From: Lunularia cruciata
Taxonomy: Eukaryota > Streptophyta > Marchantiopsida > Lunulariales > Lunulariaceae
Reading direction: 5' to 3'
Length of the DNA: 64,000 nucleotides
NCBI GenBank assembly: GCA_948567375.1
Contig: OX419762.1
Coordinates: 191,001 to 255,000 of the forward strand
Numbering within the stretch: position 1 is the stretch's first letter; the number at the start of each line of letters is the position of its first letter. Below, one piece after another: positions 35,664 through 45,842 of the stretch. A program made the position numbers and the translations under genes. Under the pieces are notes generated by a model, which was not told the DNA's origin, did not search any database, and was given only the letters and a program-made list of their open reading frames with translations.

Positions 35664-37735
35664 ATGGATTTCTTTGGGGGTTCCAAAGGAGATATCATTG
35701 CATTACATAGTGGGTTTATATGGGGTGGTGCTTGGTATCAACCTATATCTCAAATCCTAGTGGGAGAGGAGATTAACTTTGATTTGCAGTTTGATACAAG
35801 AGATGATTCAATTGAAAGTGCACCTAGAGTGTATGCACCGTTGTTGTAGGACATGGACAACATTTTTGGGGACTTTAAAGGCCCCAAGCACTATTTTGGT
35901 ATAGTAGGTACCACTAAGTTTGATGGACTTCATCCAAGAGTTGATAGTTGGTATGATCTACAATAGATGCATAAACCAACTTTGTTCATACTCTTCATGG
36001 CACTTAAAGGGCCCACTAATGGATGACTATCATGAGTTCAAGAGAGCTCTCTGGGAGAAGATCAAACTATGGAGATAATATTGGTCTCCAAACTACATAT
36101 CTATCACTTTAGGCTTGGTTACTAGAGGTAGATTGGTAGTACCCATGAGTTTTAGCTCTAGTAGCATTGGTGTATCTAATGGAGGTGCACTAGTTGGAGA
36201 TGGTGCTACAATGAGTGGACAAACCACTACAAGAGGTAGTGCAATATCGAGGTTTAACTACATGGTGGAGCTCTTCTAGTGCTTGAGGCAAAACTATCAA
36301 AGAGTGCGGACTAACAAGTTGAGGAGCTTGTAGGAGTTCATTTAGAAGCTGAAGGAAGCCTAGATGAGGCATACACTTGCATGAGATAGTTGATCAGTTT
36401 CACTTAGGAAGTTACTAAGGCCAAAGCATTCCAATTCTGATATGGGATCCTAGATAAGGAGTTGTAATATATAGTATGTGATGCTATGTTGTCATAGGCT
36501 ACCTTACTTACTTTGGCAATGGTCTTTAGTTTGGTTGAGTGCATTGAGCTCAACATGGTAGAGGAGAGAATAGTGACATATGGATTTGGTAGGGAGACCT
36601 CATCTACAATTATTACTTCTTCTAGAGTGCACCATAGTGCACCAGACCATGTTGGCTTTTGAGGGCAGAGTGGACAACCTAGATCTTATGGAGCAAGTGG
36701 AGGGCCTAGTGCAACGAGACCCTTACTTTCATTTTCAAATCAATAGTTGCCAATGAGTGGTGGTGTTGGTTGTTGGACTTGTGATAGAACTCACTACAAG
36801 AGAGAGTACACTCAAGGCAATGGACATGATACCTATGGTGCATCACACCCAACACAAAGACAATCTGACCATTGCCATAGATTTGGTCACACTAGTGATC
36901 CAATGCTTTGACCTTCATCCGGATTTACAAAAAGGTAGGATTGCTATGGTAGGTAGTAGAGGAGCTCCAAGTCATGGAAGATAAGGTAGTGGAGGTGGTG
37001 GTAGAGGATCCATACTTGGTAGAGGTGCAACACCTGCCCTTGCTTCTGATCTAGCCATAGCTAATTGGATTGAGCAATTAAAGCAAAGATTGACTAGCAT
37101 GGCCATAGCTCAAAGGAGATCAAATTTGGATGTTGAGGCTTCCACCTTATATGCTAGTGATAGACATATCTTGGACTTTATGTTTGGAGTAGCACAAGTA
37201 GATGCATCTACCATAATGACTAGGAGTGCAATATGTGCTCTAGAGCCTAGTGGAGTATAAGTGGAATTGGATCCACAAAGAGGATAGGCTAGTAGACAAG
37301 TCTCTCGCTCTCTCTAAGGCACTACAAACAACATTGATGGCTCTTAGATGATAGGTGGTGATGGAGTGCATGATAGACTAGATGCTAGTCAGCCACTTGC
37401 TATGACATAAATTGAGTTTAGCATGATATTGGAGGTGGTTTAGTTGATTATGTACTTTGCTTTGTTCTTAGCTAGTGATATGTAAACATTAGGAGTTAAC
37501 CTAGCTTTAGTGTTCCAATTAGCTGCCACACTTTGAGAGAGTAGGGATGATGTGGTTCTTGCTTCAAGCACAAAGGTGGTTGATAGTGGAGCTAACATGG
37601 TTGAGGAGCATGGAATCTGTTTAGCAATGAATGGTTTATGGCAAGCAACAATAGCTAGGTTGGATGAGTTACCAACTAGAATTGCCTTTGAGCAAAATTT
37701 GGTTCATACTTGGAGTTGTCCCATAAGATAACTAG
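35664..37735 (+). pseudogene. E4 gag
   Basis: This is the only copy in which the presumed first codon is ATG (35664; MDFFGGSKGD), preceded by in-phase sequence also present in other copies. The capsid-like region lies near 36000-36420, knuckle remnants are CWTCDRTHYKREY (about 36770-36810) and DHCHRFGHTSD (about 36868-36900), and a C-terminal region extends to the protease. TGA at 36660-36662 is shared with E1, E2 and E6. The frame is heavily decayed. Confidence 0.8.
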
Positions 37736-38510
37736 AGGGGGATTTTCTATCTGGTGTTGGACCTTCAAGGAAGGTCTACACACCATAGAGGATCTTATTA
37801 GACTTTGGTGCATAGCCTCTTATGTTAGGGAAGGTTGTAGTTGTTGGTCTTGAGCTATAGAAGACAAATGCATCAAAGTGTCCATTTCAATTCTAAACAT
37901 CTCTAAAAGGTGGTTCTCTACACAATACATCACATGTGGAGAGCTCATTTTTCAGATTTAACCTAGTAATTTTATTGATAGTTGTGGTGAGAGCTCAAGC
38001 CATTGTAATAATAATAAAGTCATATGATATGCTAGTTAATGGAGCAGTGTTATACTCCATGGGTTTTGTTATTGACTATTGGGAGGAAATAACCTCCAAT
38101 AGACCAGGTTGGCAATCAAGTGAGGATAGATATGTTGTATACTAGTATGATTTAGTAGTGGTAGTATTGGCTCACTATAGTTAGGGACCATGGTATCAAT
38201 TTCAGCTTTCAATGGTTCTGTCACTTGGCTTGGTGACTTATTAGAAAGGAATGCCCATGTGGAGGATACTATAGTACTAGAGGAGATCACTTAGATTTGG
38301 ATTATGAGTGAGATTGTTCTATCTAGCTTAGATGCTCTATTGTGGAGTTCTAAAGAGACATTGTAGTAGCATGTAGATCAATTGGGACAACATGCTTGGA
38401 GTGTAGCCTTTGTACTACTAGGAGACAACTGTGAGTATGAGCCTCTAGAATCTATTACCTTGTCACCTTTGGATACCACACTCATTGCTTGGAAATATCC
38501 AATAGAGGGA
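37736..38510 (+). pseudogene. E4 aspartic protease and linker
   Basis: The active-site segment reads ILLDFGA (about 37792-37812). After PLMLGKVVVVGLEL the frame continues with decay to a segment like DMLVNGAVLYSMGFVIDYW (about 38022-38085). The linker to the methyltransferase (about 38160-38510) is conserved in character with E6 (PLDTTLIAWKYP at 38466-38502). Confidence 0.78.
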
Positions 38511-39782
38511 GTATGTCTATTGGAGTTTTTTGGTGGGATTAGCACTGGACTAGTTATCGTACTACATGCAAGTACATGGGTTCAAAGGTACTTGTAAGTA
38601 GAGAGAGATGAGATTTCTAGGCAAGTCTCTTTACATCATTATGGCACACTTGGCCTATTGGTATCTTGAGTTACTATTGATGCTAGTAGTGAAGGAATAC
38701 CAAAAGACCCTATTAATAGACATTTCTTTGTTGGGGGCATAGGATTTAGAGAGTTGTAGTCCCATTCATTTGGTGATTTTTGGATAGCCATATTAAGAAT
38801 ATACCCGTGCTGGCCAAAGTTAGGGTCTATAGGAGCTTTATTCTAGTGTGTTTTTGGAAGTATACTGTTATATATACTATGACATCTCCAAGTTTATCAA
38901 TCCATTTCTTCAACCTACATTTTGGAGAATGTTCCTTTGATAGGTAATCCTCATGTATGGGTGGTGGCAAGTACACATTAGGTCCATTCTTGGAAGGGAC
39001 CTATAGTGTTGTTAAATGTAGCTAGAGTGGGATCATAGGCTCATCATCTTTGTCTTTGGTGTACAAACCTCTTACCTAGAGAGGTTTTACAATGTGCTTA
39101 TGATGGGATTCAACAACTAAATCACCTTACTATTGATGAAATTTTGGATGTTGAGTGCCAATCTCAAATGGTGGTAGTGGCTGATAGGTCACCTATGGTA
39201 GTGGTGAACCTTTTTGGATAGTCCAAGCCACTTTACCCACACTTATGAGCTTCCTATGATCCCATGCTTTTTGAGAGAAAGGTCATGGACTTGTTTGGGA
39301 ATCATAGTTATAGTAGTTGGTGGAGCCCAATACCAATGAGAAGGAGTAGGTGATGGATTTTTGTACTCATATTATAGTAGTGTCAAAAGCATGTGGGCAT
39401 CCATTATTAGGTTAAGCTATGGACTTGCATTGTTTGATTTGGATTTTGAGCCTTGGCTTGGTAGAGCAACGTAGGATACACTTGATAGGCATCACCACTT
39501 GGACACTTGTGTGCTTTGTGCCTATTGAGAGGATTCAAGCCCATGATGGGGGTGATGGACCGAGTGAGCAGGGTATTCTTAGGACACAACTAGTAGGTAC
39601 TAGTGAGAGTGGTCTACTTGGGATCCATCCAGGTGAGTGTGGTCTAATTGGGTTACACCTTTGGTCTACTTGGGATGCAACTCGGAGCTTGCAGCAAGAG
39701 TAGAGGGATTTTTTTACATTGAGGTTGAGGACTCTAGTGGTTGGGAGCAACACATACTGCTTCCAAGAGCTTGATGTTGTAG
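38511..39782 (+). pseudogene. E4 C5-cytosine DNA methyltransferase domain, catalytic Cys lost
   Basis: Motif I is clear (CLLEFFGGISTGL, 38514-38553). Motif IV has decayed: the codons for Pro-Cys-Gln have become CCA TAT TAA near 38788-38796, so the nucleophilic Cys is Tyr and the next codon is a stop. ENVPLIG (about 38930) marks motif VI, and a motif X-like AMDLHCLIWILSLGL is at 39419-39463. TGA at 39272-39274 is shared with the other three copies. A stop (39780-39782) lies within one codon of the TAG/TAA that ends this segment elsewhere. Confidence 0.84.
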
Positions 39783-41122
39783 CTAGTCAATGCATCTTCC
39801 ACTCCTACATCAGTTATAGAGGATACTTGGGAGCCAAACATTAGACCTAAGCTTACAAGAGGGGAAAGATGGAAAGTTTTAAGGTTCTTGAAGAGCTACA
39901 TGAGTTGTTTTGCTTTCAATATGAAGGATTTTGTGGCTCTAAAAGGACATGATATTCATATTAAGCTTACTAGTAATATACTAGTTTTTTGATGTCCCTA
40001 TAGATATAGTGACATGGAGAGAGTATTGATTCAGAGCTAGAGTAGAGACCTTTTTTGAGATTGGTTTGGTGGAGATTTCACATGAATGCTTTGGCTACAA
40101 TGATGTCAACCAAGAAGGATATGCATGGTAACTACACAAATAGGCAGATGTTTGGAGATTACTATCCTATCAATCAATAGACTAGGGCTCATTAGTATGC
40201 CATGATAACATCAAAAGAGATCTTTGATGCGATTTGTAATGCAAAGGTATTCAATAATCTGGATTTTTGAGCAAGATATCATTAGTAGTCAATCAAGGAG
40301 GAGGACAAGTCTAAGATAAAATTTTGGACTATGGATCCTCACGGTAAGGATGTATTATATCTATAGAGGTTCTTACTATTTGGATTAAAGATGCTCTTGC
40401 CTAGTTCCAAAGGATCATGGAGAGGGTCCTAATAGGATAAGATTTTGCTCAATGTTATATTGCTAAAATTTTGGTTTATAGCACTATTGTGGAGGAGCAT
40501 GAGAGATATTTGTTGGAGGTGTTTGAGATGTTGAGATCTCATGGACTCAAATTACATCATGAGAAGTGTAGATTCTTCCACAAGTAGGTTGGGTATTTGG
40601 ATCACACTATCAACCATGGAGGACTTGGTGTTCAATAGACCAAGGTAGAGGCTATTGCATGCATTCTTCAACCTATGGATATGAGTAGAGTGCAAGCATT
40701 CTTTGGGTTAGCAAACCTCTATTAGTGATATGTTAGAGGATTTAGTGCCATTGCCAAGGCCTTGACAAAGCTGACCAAGCTTTCACATGAGTAGTGTTGG
40801 GGAGATAAGCACAAGAGAGCTTTTATAGACCTCAAGGAGAGGTTTACAATTGCCTCTATTCTTAGGAGACCAATTAGAGGACGATCATTCTAGATTCATA
40901 TTGAATGGAGTAAGTTGGGGCTTGGAGCAATGCTCACCTAATAAGATACTGAGGAGAAGGAGTTTGTGGTGGCCTATACTAGTTGCTCTAATAGTTTAGC
41001 AGAGGTGAAATATATTTCATATGAGAGAGAGTGCTTGGTAGCCATATGGGCAATGGCACATTTTTGATGTTACCTATTTGGTGACCCCTTCACTCTCATC
41101 ACTAATCATCAACCACTAAAGT
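39783..41122 (+). pseudogene. E4 reverse transcriptase and 5' part of RNase H
   Basis: Landmarks are MKDFVALKG (about 39920), a VTS/AKKD segment near 40100, TGA at 40268-40270 for the Arg of DLRSGYHQ, and CYIAKILVY near 40454-40480, where YxDD has lost both Asp residues. LKLHHEKCRFF and the RNase H start follow. The reading is cut at 41122 by E6 inside the codons for the PLKWLM motif and resumes at 51053. Confidence 0.85.
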
Positions 41123-41571
41123 TGTCACGCCATTTGTAGTGCCGCATCTAGATGCTCGGACACCGGAGTTCCAATGATAGTAGTTAGAGTTATTTCAGCA
41201 GTATCTCAGACACTACTTTCCGACGGTCAGATTTGGTGTTTGGGGTACTGACTTCACGGTGGGGCCCATTGTCACTTTGCATTGTTTGCACCATTGAGTG
41301 TGCCATCAGCGGGACCGTTAGGGTTTTAGTGCTAGCTCGAGTCCAGGGGGTATAGTTTCAAAGTGAGCTCCAGAGAGCTCACTTCTCAGATGTTGAGCCT
41401 TCGAGTTCTTGGCTATGGTGGACAGAGGCCGGCGAGCGTTACATGGATTCTCTATGCTTGACTGGGTGTGGCTTGACTGTAATCAGTGCACAATTGTTGG
41501 CAGTTTATATAGTGACAGATCAAGTCCTGATCAGAGTTGAGTTGAGTTGAGAGTGGTAAGCAATCTGATTA
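41123..41571 (+). repeat. E6 5' terminal L block
   Basis: This 449 bp block runs from TGTCACGCC to CAATCTGATTA and is immediately followed by leader (CATCAGAGAAG). It resembles the 3' L block (50512-50942), which has a small deletion around the CAAAGTGAGCTCC stretch. The S block that follows L at the 3' end is absent here. Confidence 0.92.
41504..41512 (+). promoter_or_regulatory. Possible TATA element of the L block
   Basis: TTTATATAG lies about 60 bases before the end of the L block and is conserved as TTTATAGAG in E1, E2 and the 3' L block. It would place the RNA start near the GAGTTGAGTTGAG run. This is position and sequence only; no mapping is available. Confidence 0.4.
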
Positions 41572-42944
41572 CATCAGAGAAGTGAAGTCAGGGGGAAATT
41601 GGGTGCAGGAACTGTGAATGTTGGTGGTATCTCCAAGCTCGGTGGATTGTTGGTAGCTCGATTCAAGTTCAATGTTCCCCTAGTGTGTAGAAGCTCAATC
41701 GATTGATGCAGATTTGGCAGTTAGGTGGACGGTGTGCGGAAGCGCTAGCCAAATTTTGAGCAAAGAAGGAGCAAATTTTGAGCAGTGTTGTGATTTTGAG
41801 CTCAAGAGGTGAAGGCAGGACCAATTTGCCACGAATTGGGCTCAGAAAGTCAAATTGAAGGTGGAGTTGGGAAGCTCTTCTCATAAATTTGTGATTTGGA
41901 AAAACCCGTTTTGTCAATTTAGCTCGAGTGGAAAGTTAGGGGGGGATTTGGCGGGCGGCCAACTTTAGGGTTTACGTCAGATTTTGGTTGGGGATTTATG
42001 TCAGATTTTGGCCAGAATTGGAGGAGTTTTTGCTTTTTGGCCAGATTTGGAGGAGTTTTGCTAGTTTGGAGGACTTTCGCAGATTTGGAGAAGTTTCACC
42101 AATTTTGGAGGAGGTTCGAAGTGGCAACAAGAAAGGCCTCATTTGGCTGAATTTCAGCATTTTGAGGCATCGGGTTGTGGGCTGTGAGAGGCTACAAAGG
42201 CCTAGAAGGGCCAATAGGGCCAGCAAGCTAGCTTGCTGGCGTGAGGCTAGCTAGTTTAGAGTAGATCTTAGTCATTGGTTGGCAAAATCTGCCTTTCTTG
42301 CTAGATTGTGCACAATAGGGTTTGACCCCTAGATCTCTTGTTCCTAGACTGGTGCCCTAGCCAACTGGTCCACCCTCACTTGTTGTCATAGTGACTGTGC
42401 CACTGTTATCTATACACATGTAGCTTTGGCTAGGAGAGGCAATTTGATCCCATTCTTGGTGATCTTGGTAGCTTAGGACTTAAATACCAACTTCTCTTAT
42501 GTCAAATGCCAAATGGTGGTAGAGTCAGTCCCGTGTTGTGTTATGAGATGGAGGGTTTTTGTTTAGATTTCTTGTGATTGGACTCCCTCCATTCTCTGCT
42601 TCCTGTTTGTGCACCACGTTTGTGTGAGGTGCCTTGACTTTTGAGCGTTGGTGCTCTGGTGTGCTCTCGGTGGTGAGGCTGGAGTGATGACCAATCAGAC
42701 TACCTTTGTTTCTCTCCAGTGAGGCAGAAAGTGATGACCTGCAGACCGTGAGAGTGCATGTTATGATGGCAGGTTACAGGTTGCCATTTCCACTATTGTA
42801 GTTATCTCGGTTAGAGTTACATTAGTGGGTGGTGTTTAGTTGGTGTTGGCACGTGGTGGTGTTGGCACTTGGTGGGGCACTTGCGGTTGCGACTTGCGGT
42901 TGCAATTGGTGGTTTGGGTTTGCTGTTGTGGTTACTTTGTCACG
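41572..42944 (+). other. E6 untranslated leader
   Basis: The leader is about 1.37 kb and has no convincing frame. Just after the L block, ATCAGAG matches the core of the Met-tRNA primer site, but the flanking bases do not and other copies differ here. A cluster of GCTAGC-type words near 42225-42260 could form local hairpins. A GGTGTTGGCAC repeat (42842-42870) precedes gag. Confidence 0.65.
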
Positions 42945-45065
42945 ACGGAGTTCTTTGGAGATTCTAGAGGAGTAAGCCTTGCAGTATGCAGTGGGTTTAC
43001 TCGGAGTGGTGCTCGGTATCAGCTTGTATCTCAGGTCCCAATGAGGGAGTAGATTGACTCTGAGTTGGAGTTTGACATAGGAGCTGATTTAGTTGAGAGT
43101 GCACTTAGTGTGTCCGCACTGTTGTTGTGGGACATGGACAAGATTTATGGAGCCTCCAAAGGCCCTAGGCGTTACTTTGGTACAGTGGGTACCATTGAGT
43201 TGGATGACTTCATCCAGGAGTTTGACAGTTGGTGTGATCTGCAGCAGATGCGGAACCCAACTTTGTTCACACCCTTCATGGCATGGAAGGGGTTGTTTTA
43301 GCACTTGGAGGGTCCACCAATGGATGACTACCATGAGTTTAGGAGAGCTCATTTGGAGGAGATTGAGTTATGGAGATAGTATTGGTCTCTACACTATGTT
43401 TCCATCACTTCAGGCTTGGTGGCCAAGAGTAGATCGGCTGTACCTACGAGTTCTAGCTCAAGTAGTGTGGGTGGAGCTAGTGGAGGTGCACTAGCTGAAG
43501 ATAGTGCTACTACGAGTGGAGGTATCGCTGTAGGAGGTGGTGTGGTACTAGGGTTTAACCCCATGGTGGATTTCTTCCTGTGTTTGAGGCAGAACTACCA
43601 GAGAGTGCGGACTGACAAGCTGAGGAGCTTGCAGGAGTTCCAGCGGAAGGCTGGAGAGAGCCTACGTGAGGCATACACTCGCATGAGGCGGCTGATCAGT
43701 TTCACTGAGGGAGTTACTGAGGCCCAGGCAATCTAGTTTTGGTATGGGATACTGGACAGGGAGTTGCAAGGTAGAGTTCGTGATGCTACATTGTTGCAGG
43801 CTACTTTGCCCACTTTGGCAATAGTCTTTGGTTTGGCTGAGCGTATTGAGCTCAATATGGTGGAGGAGAGAGTGGTGACATATGGATTTGGTAGGGAGAC
43901 CTCATCCACGACTGTGACTTCTTCTAGAGTGCAGCAGAGTGCACCACGCCCAATTGGTTTCTGAAGACAGGGTGGACAGCCCAGATCCTATGGAGCAAGT
44001 GGAGGGCCTAGTGGAGTTAGACCCTTACTCTCATTTTTGAGTCAGCAGCAGCCAGTGAGTGGTGGTGTTGCTTGTTGGACGTGTGATGGACCTCACTATA
44101 GGAGAGAGTGTACTTAGGGCAGTGGACCTAATACCTCTGGTGCATCACAGCAAGCACAGAGGCAGTGTGAGCATTGCCACAGATTTGGTCACACTAGTGA
44201 CCGGTGTTTTGACCTACACTCAGAGTTACGGAGTGGTAGGGCTGCTATGGCAGGTAGTAGAGGAGCTCCAGTTCATGGAGGACAAGGTGGTAGAGGTGGT
44301 GGTAGAGGATCTACACCTAGTAGGGGTGTAGTACCTACCTTTACTTTTGACACAGCTATGGCTACTTGGATTAAGCAGTTGGAGCAGAGATTGGCTGGTA
44401 TGGCTATTGCTCAGAGGAGATCAGATTTGGGTGCTGAGGCTTCTACTTCATATGCTGGTGATAGAGATGCGTTGGACTTCATGTGCGGAGCAGCACAGGT
44501 GGATGCATCTGCAACAATGACTAGGAGTGCAATACGTGCTCCAGAGCCTAGAGGAGCATCAGTGGAGTTGGACCCACAGAGAGGAGAGGTTGGAAGACAG
44601 GTAAGACTTCCCCAGTCTTTCATGCTATCTGAGGCATTGTAGACGACATCCATGGTTCCTAGATGTCCAAGTGTAGGTGTGGTAGGTGGTGATGGAGTAC
44701 ATGATGGACTACCTGCTAGTCAGCCACTTGCTACTACAGAGACTGAGTCTAGCATGATGTTGGGGGTGGCTCAGCTGGTTATGCTGCGTCCTTTGTTTTC
44801 AGCTAGTGACATGTTTACATTGGGAGTTGACCCAGCCCCAATGTTCCGGTTGGCTGCCACGTTATGTGAGAGTAGGGATGGTGCAGTTCCTACTACTAGA
44901 GAAGAGGTGGTTGGTAGTGGAGCTGACTTGGTTGAGGAGCATGGGATCCGTTCAGCGACCAGTGGTTTATGGCAGGCAGCAACGGCTAGACTAGAGGAGT
45001 TGCCAGCTAGACCGGCCTTTGAGAGAGCACGGTTCACACCTGGTGTTGTCCTATTGGATAACTAG
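42945..45065 (+). pseudogene. E6 gag
   Basis: This is one frame of about 700 codons. The presumed first codon is ACG (42945), where E4 has ATG; upstream codons are also open. Order: N-terminal FGDSRG segment, LLWDMDKIYG (43125), capsid-like region 43416-43736 (LCLRQNYQRVRTDKL), knuckle 1 C-x2-C-x3-H-x4-C (44073-44111), knuckle 2 CEHCHRFGHTSDRC, an exact C-x2-C-x4-H-x4-C (44166-44207), a Gly/Arg-rich tract (44280-44340), a possible coiled coil (44370-44400) and a long C-terminal region. Stops at 43299 (TAG) and 43962 (TGA) are shared with other copies. Those at 43050, 43377, 43734, 44115, 44640 and 45063 are private; five of these six are CAG in E1. Confidence 0.88.
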
Positions 45066-45842
45066 AGGGGGATTTTTTTTTGGTGGGACCTTCAAGGAAG
45101 GTCTATATACCACAGAGAGTCTTGTTAGACTGTGGTGCGCAGCCCTTTATGTTGGGGAAGGCTGCAGTTGTCGGTCTGGAGTTACGGAAGACCGAATGTG
45201 GAGAGGTGTCCATTTCAGATCCAGGCATCTTTAGGTGGTGGTTTGACACAGTACATCACACGTGGAGAGCTTGTTGTCCAGGTTCAGCCTGGTCATCCGA
45301 CTGATAGCTTAGTGATGAGAGCTTAGGCTATTGCGATGATAGATGACTCATATGATGTGCTAGTTGGGGGAGCAGTGTTATACCCCATGGGTTTCAGCAT
45401 TGACTATTGGGAGGAGACAACCTCTTATAGACCTGGTTGGCAGTCTGGTGAGGGACGGGTATGTCGCCTACCAGTACGCTTTAGTAGTGGCAGTCTTGGC
45501 TCACTATAGTCCGGGACCATGGCAGCATCAGTTTTAGCTTTTAGAGGTGCAGTTACTTGGCCTGGTGACTTGTTGGAGAGGAACGCCCATGCAGAGGATA
45601 CTCTAGTACCAGAGGAGATCACTCAGCTTTGGAGTACGAGTGGGATTGTTCCATCCACCTTGGATGTTCCATTGTGGAGTTCAGAGGAGGCATTGCAGCA
45701 ACATGCAAATCAGTTGGTGCAGCAGGCTTGGAGTGGAGCCTTCATACCATCAGGAGATGAGTGTGAGGATGAGCCTCCAAAGGCAATTTCTTTGACACCT
45801 CTGGATATCACACTCATTGCTTGGCAGTATCCAGTAGAGGGG
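45066..45842 (+). pseudogene. E6 aspartic protease and protease-MTase linker
   Basis: The active-site segment reads RVLLDCGAQPFMLGKAAVV (45115-45172), with Cys in the usual Ser/Thr position of D-S/T-G. An extended T run (45071-45079) shifts the frame before it, and a second change near 45190 restores the main frame. YDVLVGGAVLYPMGFSIDYW (45352-45411) ends the protease fold. The linker follows from about 45430 to 45842, including WPGDLLERN and a Gln-rich ALQQHANQLVQQ. Private stops at 45324 and 45507 are both CAG in E1. Confidence 0.85.
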
